NCBI RefSeq assembly: GCF_028736925.1
Contig: NZ_JAQZAT010000009.1
Coordinates: forward strand, 153,956 to 217,955
Source: Flavivirga sp. 57AJ16
Lineage (GTDB): Bacteria; Bacteroidota; Bacteroidia; Flavobacteriales; Flavobacteriaceae
Reading direction: 5' to 3'
Length of the DNA stretch: 64,000 bases
Each line of letters begins with the position of its first letter. Positions within the stretch are counted from its first letter, which is position 1. Shown piece by piece: positions 9,158 to 17,587 of the stretch. The position numbers and the translations under genes were made by a program. The notes beneath the pieces are model-generated. The model saw nothing but the letters and a program-made list of their open reading frames with translations, was not told where the DNA came from and ran no database searches.

Positions 9158-10260
9158 TAATTAGGTTTTGATATAAGATTATTTATAAAGATAGTTAATT
9201 GTACAATAATTAGAAAAACTTCAAGGAAGGGAAGTAGTACTAACAGATCGTTTTCTTTCAATTTCCTTGAAGATATTCCAAAAATAATATATTGAAAAAT
9301 AATTCTGAGTAAAAATAAAGATAAAACAATATGCCAATGGTATGTTGTTATGAGCAAGACAATTGCAAAAATCCAAAATAATAGTTGGGAACTGTAAATT
9401 AAAGTAAGCAAAATTTTATGCTTTAATTTATAGTACTTTGCTGTCGATACGTGACGCCTTTTTTGTTTAAGCCAATCTTTAAAAGTAGTTTTTGGAATGG
9501 ATTCTGTAAAACCATTTTTTAAAAAACAGATAGCGGTGTTCTTTTTGTTTGCTATTTGGTTAACAAATAAGTCGTCATCTCCAGACTTTACTTTTATATG
9601 ATTAATAAAGCCATTGTTTTTGAAAAACTTATCTTTTGTATAGGCTAAATTTCTTCCAACACCCATATAAGGTATTCCTGATTTTGCAAAAGAAAGGTAA
9701 TGCACTGCCGTTACTAATGTTTCAAAACGGATGAGCTTGTTTAACAAGGAGTTTTTAATTTTTGAATAGCCGCCATAACCTAAAACAAGTTGTTTCTCTT
9801 CGCTAAAATGACTGCTCATATGCTTGATCCAATATTTAGAAGCAGGTTTACAGTCGGCATCAGTAAATAAAAGAAACTCATTCTTTGAAGCCTTAATACC
9901 AAGAGTTAAGGCATATTTTTTATTTCCCCAAAAAGCTTCGGTGCTTTTAACGTTTACTATTTTGATGTTTTCGTGTTGACTCGCAAATCGTTCCATGATT
10001 TTTAATGTATTATCATGCGAAGCATCATTAATGAGAACAATTTCAAAATTTGGATAGTCTTGGTTTATAACAAAGGGTAAAAACTTTTGCAAGTTTTCGG
10101 CTTCGTTTTTAGCACAAATAATAACTGAAACGGCTAGGTCTTTTGGCGTTTTTTTTTCTTGCTTAAGAACAGCAAACTTTATGAAGAAAAAAAGATAAAA
10201 AATGGCTTGAATAACAACTACAGCAATAAATGCGTAGAAAATAAAATCAAGAAATACCAT
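9148..10260 (-). CDS. Family 2 glycosyltransferase, membrane-anchored
   Basis: A 370-residue GT2 enzyme. An N-terminal membrane helix (~5-30) is followed by a GT-A domain: VSVIICAKNEAENL starts the nucleotide-sugar fold, FTDADCKPAS carries the DxD-type motif, GDDDLFVNQ the ED-like motif, and KQKRRH replaces the usual QxxRW. Three or so C-terminal helices follow (~285-360). This pattern is typical of processive or lipid-linked sugar transferases in envelope polysaccharide synthesis. The donor and product cannot be read from sequence. The gene is 6 bases from the small membrane protein upstream and overlaps the sigma factor downstream. Confidence 0.88.
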   Translation of the reverse strand: MVFLDFIFYAFIAVVVIQAIFYLFFFIKFAVLKQEKKTPKDLAVSVIICAKNEAENLQKFLPFVINQDYPNFEIVLINDASHDNTLKIMERFASQHENIKIVNVKSTEAFWGNKKYALTLGIKASKNEFLLFTDADCKPASKYWIKHMSSHFSEEKQLVLGYGGYSKIKNSLLNKLIRFETLVTAVHYLSFAKSGIPYMGVGRNLAYTKDKFFKNNGFINHIKVKSGDDDLFVNQIANKKNTAICFLKNGFTESIPKTTFKDWLKQKRRHVSTAKYYKLKHKILLTLIYSSQLLFWIFAIVLLITTYHWHIVLSLFLLRIIFQYIIFGISSRKLKENDLLVLLPFLEVFLIIVQLTIFINNLISKPNYWK

Positions 10261-10266
10261 AAATGA

Positions 10267-10470
10267 TTATGAATGTTGAGGTTCATTACAATCAGCAAAT
10301 TGATCTGGAGTTTTTCCACAGAAACCACAGGCTTCACCATCTTTGTTTAGCATGGGGTTCTGGCTTGCACAAGTACCAGAAAATTTGCCGTCTTTTTTTG
10401 TCCAAATTTTAACAGCAATTCCGGCAATGCCCAACCCTAATAAAATGATAGTTATTAAAAAAAGTTCCAT
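10267..10470 (-). CDS. Small membrane protein with a cysteine-rich tail
   Basis: A 67-residue protein with one N-terminal helix (ELFLITIILLGLGIAGIAVKI), a basic stretch, and a C-terminal region with four cysteines (GTCAS, ACGFCGK, ADCNE). I recognise the form from other Flavobacteriaceae, where it is called only a membrane or secreted protein. CGFCGK resembles a metal-binding or redox motif, but nothing proves either. It appears to be the first gene of the minus-strand run that continues through the glycosyltransferase and sigma factor, with a TATCTTTG promoter box just upstream. Confidence 0.7.
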   Translation of the reverse strand: MELFLITIILLGLGIAGIAVKIWTKKDGKFSGTCASQNPMLNKDGEACGFCGKTPDQFADCNEPQHS

Positions 10471-10486
10471 TATGAATTATTTTTTA

Positions 10487-10494
10487 CAAAGATA
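10487..10494 (-). promoter_or_regulatory. Candidate -7 box for the 10.47-to-3.15 kb minus-strand run
   Basis: On the minus strand the sequence reads TATCTTTG, a match to the Bacteroidota -7 consensus TAnnTTTG, 17 bases before the start of the small membrane protein. I see no clear upstream TTG at the usual spacing, so only half of the promoter is supported. Confidence 0.45.
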
Positions 10495-10602
10495 ATGCTT
10501 TTCATTAAAAATGGTGCTGAATATGGCGAGGATATACATGGAGTGACGGATTTCATTATTTTGTGTCCAATTGTAAGATACTAACTAATTAAATTAATAT
10601 TT

Positions 10603-11289
10603 ATGAAAAAAATATTTGCAGAATTTTTTGGAACATTTTGGCTTGTTTTTGGAGGTTGTGGTAGCGCTGTTTTTGCAGCTGGTTATCCAGAGTTAGGAAT
10701 AGGCTTTGTTGGTGTAGCACTAGCGTTTGGACTTACCGTATTAACTATGGCTTATGCAGTGGGGCATATTTCTGGCGGACATTTTAACCCTGCGGTATCT
10801 CTTGGTTTATGGGCAGGAGGGAAGTTTGAAGCTAAAGACTTGTTAGGCTATATTATGGCACAATTAATAGGTGCTGTGGTGGCTGCAGGAGCATTGTATT
10901 TAATAGTAATAAACAAATCTGATTTTGTTACAATTGGAGGTTTTGCAGCTAATGGTTATGGTGATTTATCTCCTGATGGCTATTCCATGACGGCAGCATT
11001 AATAGCAGAGTTTTTATTAACGGCTTTTTTCTTATTAATTATTTTAGGAAGTACTCATGTTAGCGCGCCTAAAGGGTTCGCTCCCATTGCTATTGGTTTG
11101 GGCTTAACATTAATACATTTAATAAGTATTCCAATAACAAATACATCTGTTAACCCAGCACGTTCTACGAGTCAGGCCTTATTTGCAGAAGGTGCTTTTG
11201 CTTCTCAACTTTGGTTATTTTGGGTTGCTCCAATTGCAGGCGCTATTGTGGCAGGTTTTATACATAAGACATTATTTGACAAAGAATGA
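10603..11289 (+). CDS. aqpZ: Aquaporin Z
   Basis: A 228-residue six-helix water channel. The two NPA motifs are visible: [11 protein letters not shown] (N62-P63-A64) in the first half and [14 protein letters not shown] in the second. F43 in LAFGLTV fits the aromatic position of the water-selective filter and the arginine following the second NPA is present, which favours AqpZ over a glycerol facilitator. The gene stands alone, divergent from the small membrane protein gene. A 160-bp inverted-repeat element lies immediately after its stop codon. Confidence 0.94.
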   Translation: MKKIFAEFFGTFWLVFGGCGSAVFAAGYPELGIGFVGVALAFGLTVLTMAYAVGHISGGHFNPAVSLGLWAGGKFEAKDLLGYIMAQLIGAVVAAGALYLIVINKSDFVTIGGFAANGYGDLSPDGYSMTAALIAEFLLTAFFLLIILGSTHVSAPKGFAPIAIGLGLTLIHLISIPITNTSVNPARSTSQALFAEGAFASQLWLFWVAPIAGAIVAGFIHKTLFDKE

Positions 11290-11290
11290 T

Positions 11291-11450
11291 ATAGCTAAAT
11301 CAATATAAAATAACATGAACCTTCAGATTAAAAAACCGAATTTCTTCGTTAAAAATACTCGCCGTAACTAAGCTATGCCTGCGCTTTTTATCTTGAACTT
11401 CAATTTTTTATTTCTAAATATTCTATGCCATTTTATATCGACTTAGCTAT
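11291..11450. repeat. 160-bp MITE-like element (family A) after aqpZ
   Basis: The element has imperfect 21-bp terminal inverted repeats: left atagctaaatcaatataaaa, right (reverse complement) atagctaagtcgatataaaa, 19 of 21 matching. It encodes nothing. The same terminal sequence bounds the insertion in the integrase at 55.3 kb. It lies within the 320-bp gap between aqpZ and the anti-sigma gene; the rest of that gap holds a terminator at 11544-11580 and nothing else I can see. Confidence 0.65.
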
Positions 11451-11543
11451 AGTTAAAATTTTTACCGCGAGGTTCAAACTGACATAAATTTTCTTATCCA
11501 AGATTCGCGTTATTTAATCATGTTAATGAGAGTTAATTATAGC

Positions 11544-11580
11544 AAAAAGCCCCGTTTTAATTACTAAAACGAGGCTTTTT
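11544..11580. terminator. Bidirectional rho-independent terminator
   Basis: Stem aagccccgtttta / taaaacgaggctt with a 5-base loop and one mismatch, followed by T residues on the plus strand and preceded by A residues. It sits between the converging aqpZ (+) and anti-sigma (-) genes and can end both. Confidence 0.75.
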
Positions 11581-11611
11581 TATGTGATGTTAATAAATTC
11601 GATGTTATTTA

Positions 11612-12400
11612 TTACTGTAAGCTAATTGCCGCTACTTTATTTTCCATAGAAGCTATCTTGTTTCCACCTTTTGGTTCAATAGTAATATTTAAAGCAAGCG
11701 CATTTTCAGCGTACGGAATAGACATAAGTTTTCTGTCGGCTTCATTTAAAATACCTAAGCTTACCATTTTACCTTGCAGGTCAGCCCATATTTGGTAGCA
11801 TTGCTCCTCAGGTAATTGAGGTAGTGAAACCACATCGATCATCGATGTTTTCTCCTTTGGATTTATGTAAGCAACCGTTTTTAAGTCTTTGGCTCTTTCA
11901 TTTCCTGTGATGATGTACTTTTCAGTTTCTGGGTTATTGAGCTTTAATAATTGTCTCATGACATCGTCCAGCTTCTGATTGTTTTTTGCAATATCACTTC
12001 GCAAATCAAAAATTTCATCAACCACTACCTGATTTTCTTGAGATAGTTTTTGTTTTTGGGAATAGAAATGATAAGAGGTACCTGCAAAAATTAAAGCAGC
12101 AATACTGGCAGCTATGCTAAATTTATACCACGATTTGTATTTGCTTCTCGTGTTTAAATTTACAACTGGTTTTTCATCAAGCTCCTCTAAAATATTATCT
12201 AAGATGTTTTTGGGAGCTTCAACAGCATTACTTTTGGCTACAATTTCTAAATTGTATTGTAACGTGTTGTACGCATTCTGTACTTCTGGATATTTTGAAA
12301 TATAAGATTCAACCATTTCTGTTTCTTCAGAAGTAGTTTTACCTATTAGATAGTTTTCTAAAAGGCCAGAATTTAAAAAAGTAGTTATTTTCTCATTCAT
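11612..12400 (-). CDS. Anti-sigma-K factor (RskA-like)
   Basis: A 262-residue membrane protein. The N-terminal ~85 residues form the cytoplasmic anti-sigma domain (begins ITTFLNSGLLENYLIGKTT), a single helix lies at about 92-112 (FSIAASIAALIFAGTSYHF), then a coiled coil (~113-150) and an RskA-type C-terminal domain (~160-260, containing PQLPEEQCYQIWADLQGKM and a terminal IEPKGG segment). The partner sigma gene is 12 bases upstream on the same strand. The domain layout fits sequestration of that sigma factor at the inner membrane with a sensing domain in the periplasm; the signal is unknown. Confidence 0.9.
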   Translation of the reverse strand: MNEKITTFLNSGLLENYLIGKTTSEETEMVESYISKYPEVQNAYNTLQYNLEIVAKSNAVEAPKNILDNILEELDEKPVVNLNTRSKYKSWYKFSIAASIAALIFAGTSYHFYSQKQKLSQENQVVVDEIFDLRSDIAKNNQKLDDVMRQLLKLNNPETEKYIITGNERAKDLKTVAYINPKEKTSMIDVVSLPQLPEEQCYQIWADLQGKMVSLGILNEADRKLMSIPYAENALALNITIEPKGGNKIASMENKVAAISLQ

Positions 12401-12412
12401 GACTTTACTTAG

Positions 12413-12943
12413 TTAAGGATTGTAAATTTTTTTCAATTCACGTAATCCAATTTTTAATCTCGATTTTATAGTTCCCAGCGGAATATCTAGTTCATCACTG
12501 GCTTCTTGTTGTGTCATACCCTCAAAAAAGAGCGCATTAATCACTATTTGATACTTTTCATCAAGTGTATTTAGATGTGTTTTTATGTCTAAAACATCTT
12601 GATTTAGCGCATTCGATGTTATTTTATATACGGATGAAGTCTCTATTTGGACTTCTTTACCACTTTTGTTTTTTTGCGATCTAACTTTATCTATAGCAGT
12701 ATTGTACGCAATTCTATATAGCCAGGTAAATAGTTTGGCTTTACTGGAATCGTATTTTTTCGCATACCTCCATATCTTTACAAAACTTTCTTGCAGCACA
12801 TCTTGGGCAGTATCGTCATCTGGTATTATTTTTTTGATAACACCGAACAGCGAATCCGAGTAACTTTCATAAAGTAGGGTAATGGCCTTTTTATCGCCAT
12901 TTTCTAGGAAGTTTATTATTTCTTTTTCTGTTGATGAAATCAA
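12413..12943 (-). CDS. ECF sigma factor paired with anti-sigma-K
   Basis: A 176-residue SigK-like ECF sigma factor. Region 2 includes DVLQESFVKIWRYAKKYD and LFTWLYRIAYNTAIDKVR; region 4 includes NALFFEGMTQQEASDELDIP and GTIKSRLKIGLRELKK. The RskA-like gene follows 12 bases downstream, so the two make a regulator/anti-regulator pair. A TAACTTTG promoter box is 46 bases upstream of the start. The stimulus and regulon are not visible. Confidence 0.93.
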   Translation of the reverse strand: MISSTEKEIINFLENGDKKAITLLYESYSDSLFGVIKKIIPDDDTAQDVLQESFVKIWRYAKKYDSSKAKLFTWLYRIAYNTAIDKVRSQKNKSGKEVQIETSSVYKITSNALNQDVLDIKTHLNTLDEKYQIVINALFFEGMTQQEASDELDIPLGTIKSRLKIGLRELKKIYNP

Positions 12944-12988
12944 AGTAAATTTGGTTTAAACGATAAATCGATATGGTCGTAATTTTGC

Positions 12989-12996
12989 CAAAGTTA
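12989..12996 (-). promoter_or_regulatory. Candidate -7 box of the sigma/anti-sigma operon
   Basis: TAACTTTG on the minus strand, matching TAnnTTTG, 46 bases upstream of the ECF sigma start codon in the short gap after murB. Confidence 0.5.
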
Positions 12997-13010
12997 GAAA
13001 TTTTTTTATA

Positions 13011-14024
13011 TTATAGGATATTTACTTCTGCTTCAATAGAAATATCGAAAAGCCTCTTCACTGTTTTTTGTATTAATTTTGAAAGGTTTAAAAGGTCTGA
13101 ACCCTTCGCATTGCCATAATTTACAAGTACTAGGGCCTGGTTTTTATGGACGCCATAATCACCAAATTGCTTCCCTTTAAATCCCGCTTTTTCAATAAGC
13201 CAGCCTGCAGGGATTTTTACTTCATCTTCAGAAACTGGGTAACTTGGAATATCTGGAAAATTTTGTAATAAGGTACTGAAATTAGATTTAGATATTACTG
13301 GATTTTTGAAAAAACTGCCACCATTTCCTATTTCTTCTGGATTAGGAAGTTTGCTTTCCCTTATAGTTATAACTGCTTTTGAAACATCTTGAATGGTTGG
13401 TTGGGTAATATGCATGGCCTCAAGTTGAGAAGCGATAGCCCCATAGTTTATACGAAGTTTGTGATTCTTTTTACTAAGAATAAATGTCACACTGGTTAAA
13501 ACATATTTCCCTTTAGCATGCTGCTTAAAAATAGAATTTCTATAACCAAAATCGCAATGGGTTTTTGTAAACGTTTTTAACGTTTTTGTTTCTAATGAAA
13601 TGGCTTCGCATGATACGAAAGTGTCTTTTAATTCAACACCATAAGCTCCAATATTCTGAATAGGAGCGGTACCCACATTACCAGGAATTAGTGATAAATT
13701 TTCAAGACCTCCAAAATCATTATCAAGGCACCAAAGTACAAATTCATGCCAGTTTTCGCCTGCACTCGCTTTAATGGTAACGAAATCATCATTTTCAGAA
13801 ATAGTTTCAATACCTTTTAAATTGATGTGTATAACAAGCCCTTCAAAATCTTTAGTAAGCAGTATATTACTGCCTCCACCTAATATAAGTTTGTTAGGAT
13901 GCTCTTTAAGGGCTAAAACTTGCTTTAATTCATTTATACTGGAGATAGAAATAAAAAATTTCGCCAATACATCAATACCGAAAGTATTGTATGGCTTTAA
14001 AGATATGTTCTGTTTTATATACAC
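13011..14024 (-). CDS. murB: UDP-N-acetylenolpyruvoylglucosamine reductase
   Basis: MurB reduces UDP-GlcNAc-enolpyruvate to UDP-MurNAc in the cytoplasm using FAD and NADPH. The 337-residue protein shows the FAD segment LGGGSNILL (~48-56), PGNVGTAPIQNIGAYGVEL (~114-132), the Tyr-Arg pair Y161-R162 in FGYRNSIFK, the catalytic serine S237 in GNGGSFFKNP and the C-terminal catalytic glutamate E333 in IEAEVNIL. It overlaps the stop of the upstream aminotransferase gene by 1 base, so the two are likely translated from one message. Confidence 0.96.
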   Translation of the reverse strand: MYIKQNISLKPYNTFGIDVLAKFFISISSINELKQVLALKEHPNKLILGGGSNILLTKDFEGLVIHINLKGIETISENDDFVTIKASAGENWHEFVLWCLDNDFGGLENLSLIPGNVGTAPIQNIGAYGVELKDTFVSCEAISLETKTLKTFTKTHCDFGYRNSIFKQHAKGKYVLTSVTFILSKKNHKLRINYGAIASQLEAMHITQPTIQDVSKAVITIRESKLPNPEEIGNGGSFFKNPVISKSNFSTLLQNFPDIPSYPVSEDEVKIPAGWLIEKAGFKGKQFGDYGVHKNQALVLVNYGNAKGSDLLNLSKLIQKTVKRLFDISIEAEVNIL

Positions 14025-15214
14025 TAATTATTGTAAACTTTCAAAGCCTCTTTTAAAATGTTAACAGCTTTTATCAAACTTTCTTTTTTAAGTACGTATG
14101 CAATGCGTATTTGGTTTAGACCAACTCCCGGTGTGGAATAAAAACCACCAGCAGGCGCTACCATTATCGTTTCACCATCAACATCAAAATGCTCTAAAAG
14201 CCATTGTGCAAAATCATCAGAATTTTTTACAGGAAGTTCAGCAATGCAATAAAAGGCACCTTTGGGTTTTGCAACTATAACACCTTCTATTTTTTGCAAT
14301 TCTGAAATTAAAGTATTTCTTCTATCAACATATTCTTTATTGACATCATCAAAATAACTTTGTGGTGTATCTAGAGCAGCTTCACTGGCAATTTGAGCTA
14401 GTGTTGGAGGGCTTAAACGTGCTTGGGCAAATTTTAAAACAGTTTGTATAAGTGTTTTGTTTTTTGATACGAGGCATCCAACCCTAGCGCCACACATGCT
14501 ATATCTCTTTGAAACAGAATCGATCATAATGGCATGATCTTCGAGCCCGGTTTCTTGCATGACAGAATAATGCGTGTTTCCATCGTATACAAATTCTCGG
14601 TACACTTCATCAGCAATTAAAAACAAATCGTGCTTTTTAACAATGGCCGCTAATTTTTGTATTTCTTCTTTAGAGTATAAATAACCTGTTGGATTTCCAG
14701 GGTTGCAAATTAAAATAGCTTTTGTTTTAGGCGTAATTAATTTTTCAAATGCTTCAATTGGAGGCAAAGCAAAATTATTTTCAATCTTAGAAATTACTGG
14801 AACGACCTTGACTCCAGATGCTGTTGAAAATCCATTGTAATTGGCATAAAATGGTTCAGGGATAATAATTTCATCGTCCGTATCCATAATGCTTCCAAAG
14901 GCAAACAGAAGTGCTTCACTACCTCCAGTTGTTACAACAATATCATCATGTGCAACATTAATATTGTATTTAGAATAATATGTTGAGATTTTTTGTCTGT
15001 ATCCTTCAGATCCTTCAGATCTTGAATATGCCAATACGTCTATATTGCTCTCTTTGACCGCTTGTATAGCAATTTTAGGAGTTTTAATATCTGGTTGTCC
15101 GATATTTAAATAATAGATGCTTTTTCCATTTTTTACAGCTTCTTCAGCATAAGGAACTAATTTCCGTATAGGTGATGCGGGCATTTGTTGCCCTTTTTTA
15201 GATATTGTTGGCAT
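14024..15214 (-). CDS. PLP-dependent class I/II aminotransferase
   Basis: A 396-residue fold-type I aminotransferase. Visible features are the TTGGSEAL phosphate-binding segment (~95-102), CNPGNPTG (~170-177), the PLP aspartate D202 in IADEVYREF, and the Schiff-base lysine K236 in DSVSKRYSMCGAR. The sequence is closest in pattern to aspartate/aromatic aminotransferases of the aspC/aatA type, but the amino donor is not determinable here. It precedes murB with a 1-base overlap. CAACTTTG near the start on the minus strand is close to a Bacteroidota -7 box. Confidence 0.9.
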   Translation of the reverse strand: MPTISKKGQQMPASPIRKLVPYAEEAVKNGKSIYYLNIGQPDIKTPKIAIQAVKESNIDVLAYSRSEGSEGYRQKISTYYSKYNINVAHDDIVVTTGGSEALLFAFGSIMDTDDEIIIPEPFYANYNGFSTASGVKVVPVISKIENNFALPPIEAFEKLITPKTKAILICNPGNPTGYLYSKEEIQKLAAIVKKHDLFLIADEVYREFVYDGNTHYSVMQETGLEDHAIMIDSVSKRYSMCGARVGCLVSKNKTLIQTVLKFAQARLSPPTLAQIASEAALDTPQSYFDDVNKEYVDRRNTLISELQKIEGVIVAKPKGAFYCIAELPVKNSDDFAQWLLEHFDVDGETIMVAPAGGFYSTPGVGLNQIRIAYVLKKESLIKAVNILKEALKVYNN

Positions 15215-15317
15215 TGATTATAAATTATGCTGCAAAGTTGAGAAAATTATCTTAATTTTTTTTTAAAAAACAGTACTAAATAAACAGGTTAACCTAAAAG
15301 ATTCGTAAATTTATTCT

Positions 15318-16676
15318 ATGAAAATTGCATTCTTCTCACTTAAGGAGCTTTTAAATTTGATTTTGGTTTTTTTTTGCCTCTGTAATCTTAGTTTTTCCCA
15401 AAAAAAATTTTTCATTCAAAACAAAAAGCAGTCAGATAAAGTTAAATTTCAATTAATTAATAATTTAGTTATAATTCCTGTTGAGGTTAATGATGTAAAA
15501 CTGTCTTTTTTATTAGATACAGGAGTTAGTAAAGTCATCATTTTTAATTTTTTGAATGTATCAGATACACTAAAAATAAAGGATACCGAGACTATTTTTT
15601 TAAGAGGTTTAGGAGAAGGAGAATCAGTGGAAGCATTAAGGTCCAAAAATAATGTTTTAAAAATTGGAGATGCTGTTAAGTTAAATCAGGACTTATTTGC
15701 GATTTATGATTCTAATCTCAATTTTGCTCCCAGATTGGGTTTTCCGGTTCATGGCATTATTGGCTTCGATTTATTTAAGGATTTAGTAGTTGAAATAAAT
15801 TACTCTAAAAAGGTTTTAAGGCTAACGGCTCCAGAAAAATATAGATATAAAAAATGCAAAAAATGTGAAAGACTAAATTTGGAATTTTATAATGGGAAAC
15901 CTTATATAAATGCTGAGGTCATGATGAATAGGAGAGAGGTACCTGTTAAATTGTTAATAGATTCTGGAGGAAGCGATGCTTTATGGTTGTTTGAAGATGA
16001 CTCTTTGGGCATTAAATCCAGTAATAAATATTTTTATGATTTTCTTGGTCATGGTTTAAGCGGAAGTGTTTACGGGAAGCGTTCAAAAATTAGAACCCTT
16101 TCTTTAAAAAGCTTTGACCTTAATAAAGTCAATGTCTCATTTCCAGATTCAACATTTACGTCATTTGCAAGAAAACATAAGAGTCGTAGCGGTAGTTTGT
16201 CAGGCAATATTTTAAAGCGTTTTAATGTTATTTTCGATTATCGGAACGCCATAATTACGCTCACAAAAAACCGCTATTTTAAAGAAGAGTTTCAATATAA
16301 TAAAAGTGGTATAGAGTTAGCACACGATGGATTTAGATTGGTAAGGGAGAAAGATAAACCTGTTGGGAATAATAATGGGAGGCATGGAAATTCTCAAGAC
16401 CAAAGCGGTACAAAAATTATAGTAGATCCTCAATATAAATTATCATTAAAGCCAGCTTATGCTATAGTGGAATTAAGGCAGGGCTCTCCTGCCCAAAAAG
16501 CAGGTTTGCTTAAAGGTGACACCCTCTTGAGCATAAATAATAAGAGTACGCATCATTTTAAATTGCAAGAGTTAATTATGATGTTTTATGGTGATTCTGG
16601 TAAACGTATAAAACTAAAAGTAGAAAGAAATAAAAGGGTTTTGATTTTTGATTTTTATTTAGAAGACCTATTTTAA
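15318..16676 (+). CDS. Exported retropepsin-like aspartyl protease with PDZ domain
   Basis: A 452-residue protein with an N-terminal signal segment (hydrophobic ~10-26, ending FSQ). Two aspartyl-protease half sites are present: FLLDTGVSK (~70) and LLIDSGGSD (~217), each followed by a hydrophobic-Gly segment (GIIGFDLF and GNILKRF). The C-terminal ~70 residues form a PDZ domain (IVELRQGSPAQKAGLLKGDT). Domain order fits the periplasmic aspartyl protease-PDZ family common in Bacteroidota. Substrate is unknown. It stands alone and ends at a bidirectional terminator. Confidence 0.88.
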   Translation: MKIAFFSLKELLNLILVFFCLCNLSFSQKKFFIQNKKQSDKVKFQLINNLVIIPVEVNDVKLSFLLDTGVSKVIIFNFLNVSDTLKIKDTETIFLRGLGEGESVEALRSKNNVLKIGDAVKLNQDLFAIYDSNLNFAPRLGFPVHGIIGFDLFKDLVVEINYSKKVLRLTAPEKYRYKKCKKCERLNLEFYNGKPYINAEVMMNRREVPVKLLIDSGGSDALWLFEDDSLGIKSSNKYFYDFLGHGLSGSVYGKRSKIRTLSLKSFDLNKVNVSFPDSTFTSFARKHKSRSGSLSGNILKRFNVIFDYRNAIITLTKNRYFKEEFQYNKSGIELAHDGFRLVREKDKPVGNNNGRHGNSQDQSGTKIIVDPQYKLSLKPAYAIVELRQGSPAQKAGLLKGDTLLSINNKSTHHFKLQELIMMFYGDSGKRIKLKVERNKRVLIFDFYLEDLF

Positions 16677-16678
16677 TA

Positions 16679-16712
16679 AAAAAAGCTTAAACGGTACAGT
16701 CTAAGCTTTTTC
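16679..16712. terminator. Bidirectional terminator between converging genes
   Basis: Stem aaaaagctta / taagcttttt with a 12-base loop, A-rich on one side and T-rich on the other, between the protease gene (+) and the DUF1573 gene (-). Confidence 0.8.
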
Positions 16713-16735
16713 AATTTTCTTTATGTTAAAGAGGT

Positions 16736-17161
16736 TTATTGCTGAACGATACTTTTATCTTTCTTTTCTAAAACACTCTTTTTACTTGAGTCAACTACTA
16801 AACCTTTTATTTTTAGAGCAACAGTAGGTGTTTCTGCATTAGAAATAACCGTTATTGTTTTTCTAATAGGGTTTACTCTATTGGTGTCGTATTTAACTTC
16901 AATTTCTCCGGTTTGTCCTGGTAAAATAGGATCTTTTGGTTTTTTGGGAATAGTACAACCACAACTAGATGAAACCTTAGAGATTATAAGAGGCGCATCA
17001 CCAGTGTTTGTAAATTTAAAAACACGTACACCATTTGAACCTTTTTCAATAGTTCCGTAATCGATAGTGTCAGACTTAAATTCTATTTTTGCTACTTTAT
17101 CTTGTGCATTTACAGATAAACTCATCAATCCGATAAATAAAATTGTAATTAACTGTTTCAT
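16736..17161 (-). CDS. DUF1573 periplasmic protein
   Basis: A 141-residue exported protein: signal peptide (cleavage likely after SVNAQ, ~19), then one Ig-like DUF1573 domain with the conserved SSSCGCTIPKKP motif (~64-75) and PGQTGEIEVKYD. The family is frequent in Bacteroidota envelopes, with no agreed function. The gene is monocistronic, divergent from valS, with a terminator just downstream. Confidence 0.88.
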   Translation of the reverse strand: MKQLITILFIGLMSLSVNAQDKVAKIEFKSDTIDYGTIEKGSNGVRVFKFTNTGDAPLIISKVSSSCGCTIPKKPKDPILPGQTGEIEVKYDTNRVNPIRKTITVISNAETPTVALKIKGLVVDSSKKSVLEKKDKSIVQQ

Positions 17162-17587
17162 TTGTCTATTTTTAATTGTTTTTTTAAGGTCAAATAATGA
17201 ACATTTCCAGTTATTATTAAAGCTTAGTCATGTTCATTTTATTACTTTTAATTTCATGTCAAACATACTTACTTTTTCTACAATCTACAAAAATATTAGA
17301 TATAATGCAGAGATGTTAACATATTCAACCGAGTTAAAAGTACATACAACTTTTCTGAAATAAGCCCATATTTTTGTTAAAATGTGCAAAAACCTTTGTT
17401 ATCTAGATGAATATTATAGTTTTCATTCGTTAATATTTATTTTTTTACTGTTAGATATAGCCCCGTTATTTAATGCCATTCGCTTAATAAATCCTATTTA
17501 TTAATGAAATTAATAGCAATGCTCATTTCACAGAAAAAGAAATATAAGTACTTTTGCACATTAATTGTTCAAAAACTATTCCAAAGT
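17162..17587. other. Divergent promoter region between DUF1573 and valS
   Basis: No gene is supported here. The valS frame is open back to an ATG at 17504, but the valS promoter box lies inside that extension. The remainder is AT-rich sequence with no repeat or hairpin that I can support. Confidence 0.6.
17549..17556 (+). promoter_or_regulatory. valS -7 promoter box
   Basis: TACTTTTG matches TAnnTTTG exactly and lies 32 bases upstream of the ATG at 17588. Because it is downstream of the ATG at 17504, transcripts starting here cannot include that upstream codon, which decides the start in favour of 17588. Confidence 0.6.

Noticed and set aside
17504..17587. Upstream extension of valS to ATG 17504
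   Set aside because: A good promoter box lies inside it and ValRS normally starts like the product from 17588.
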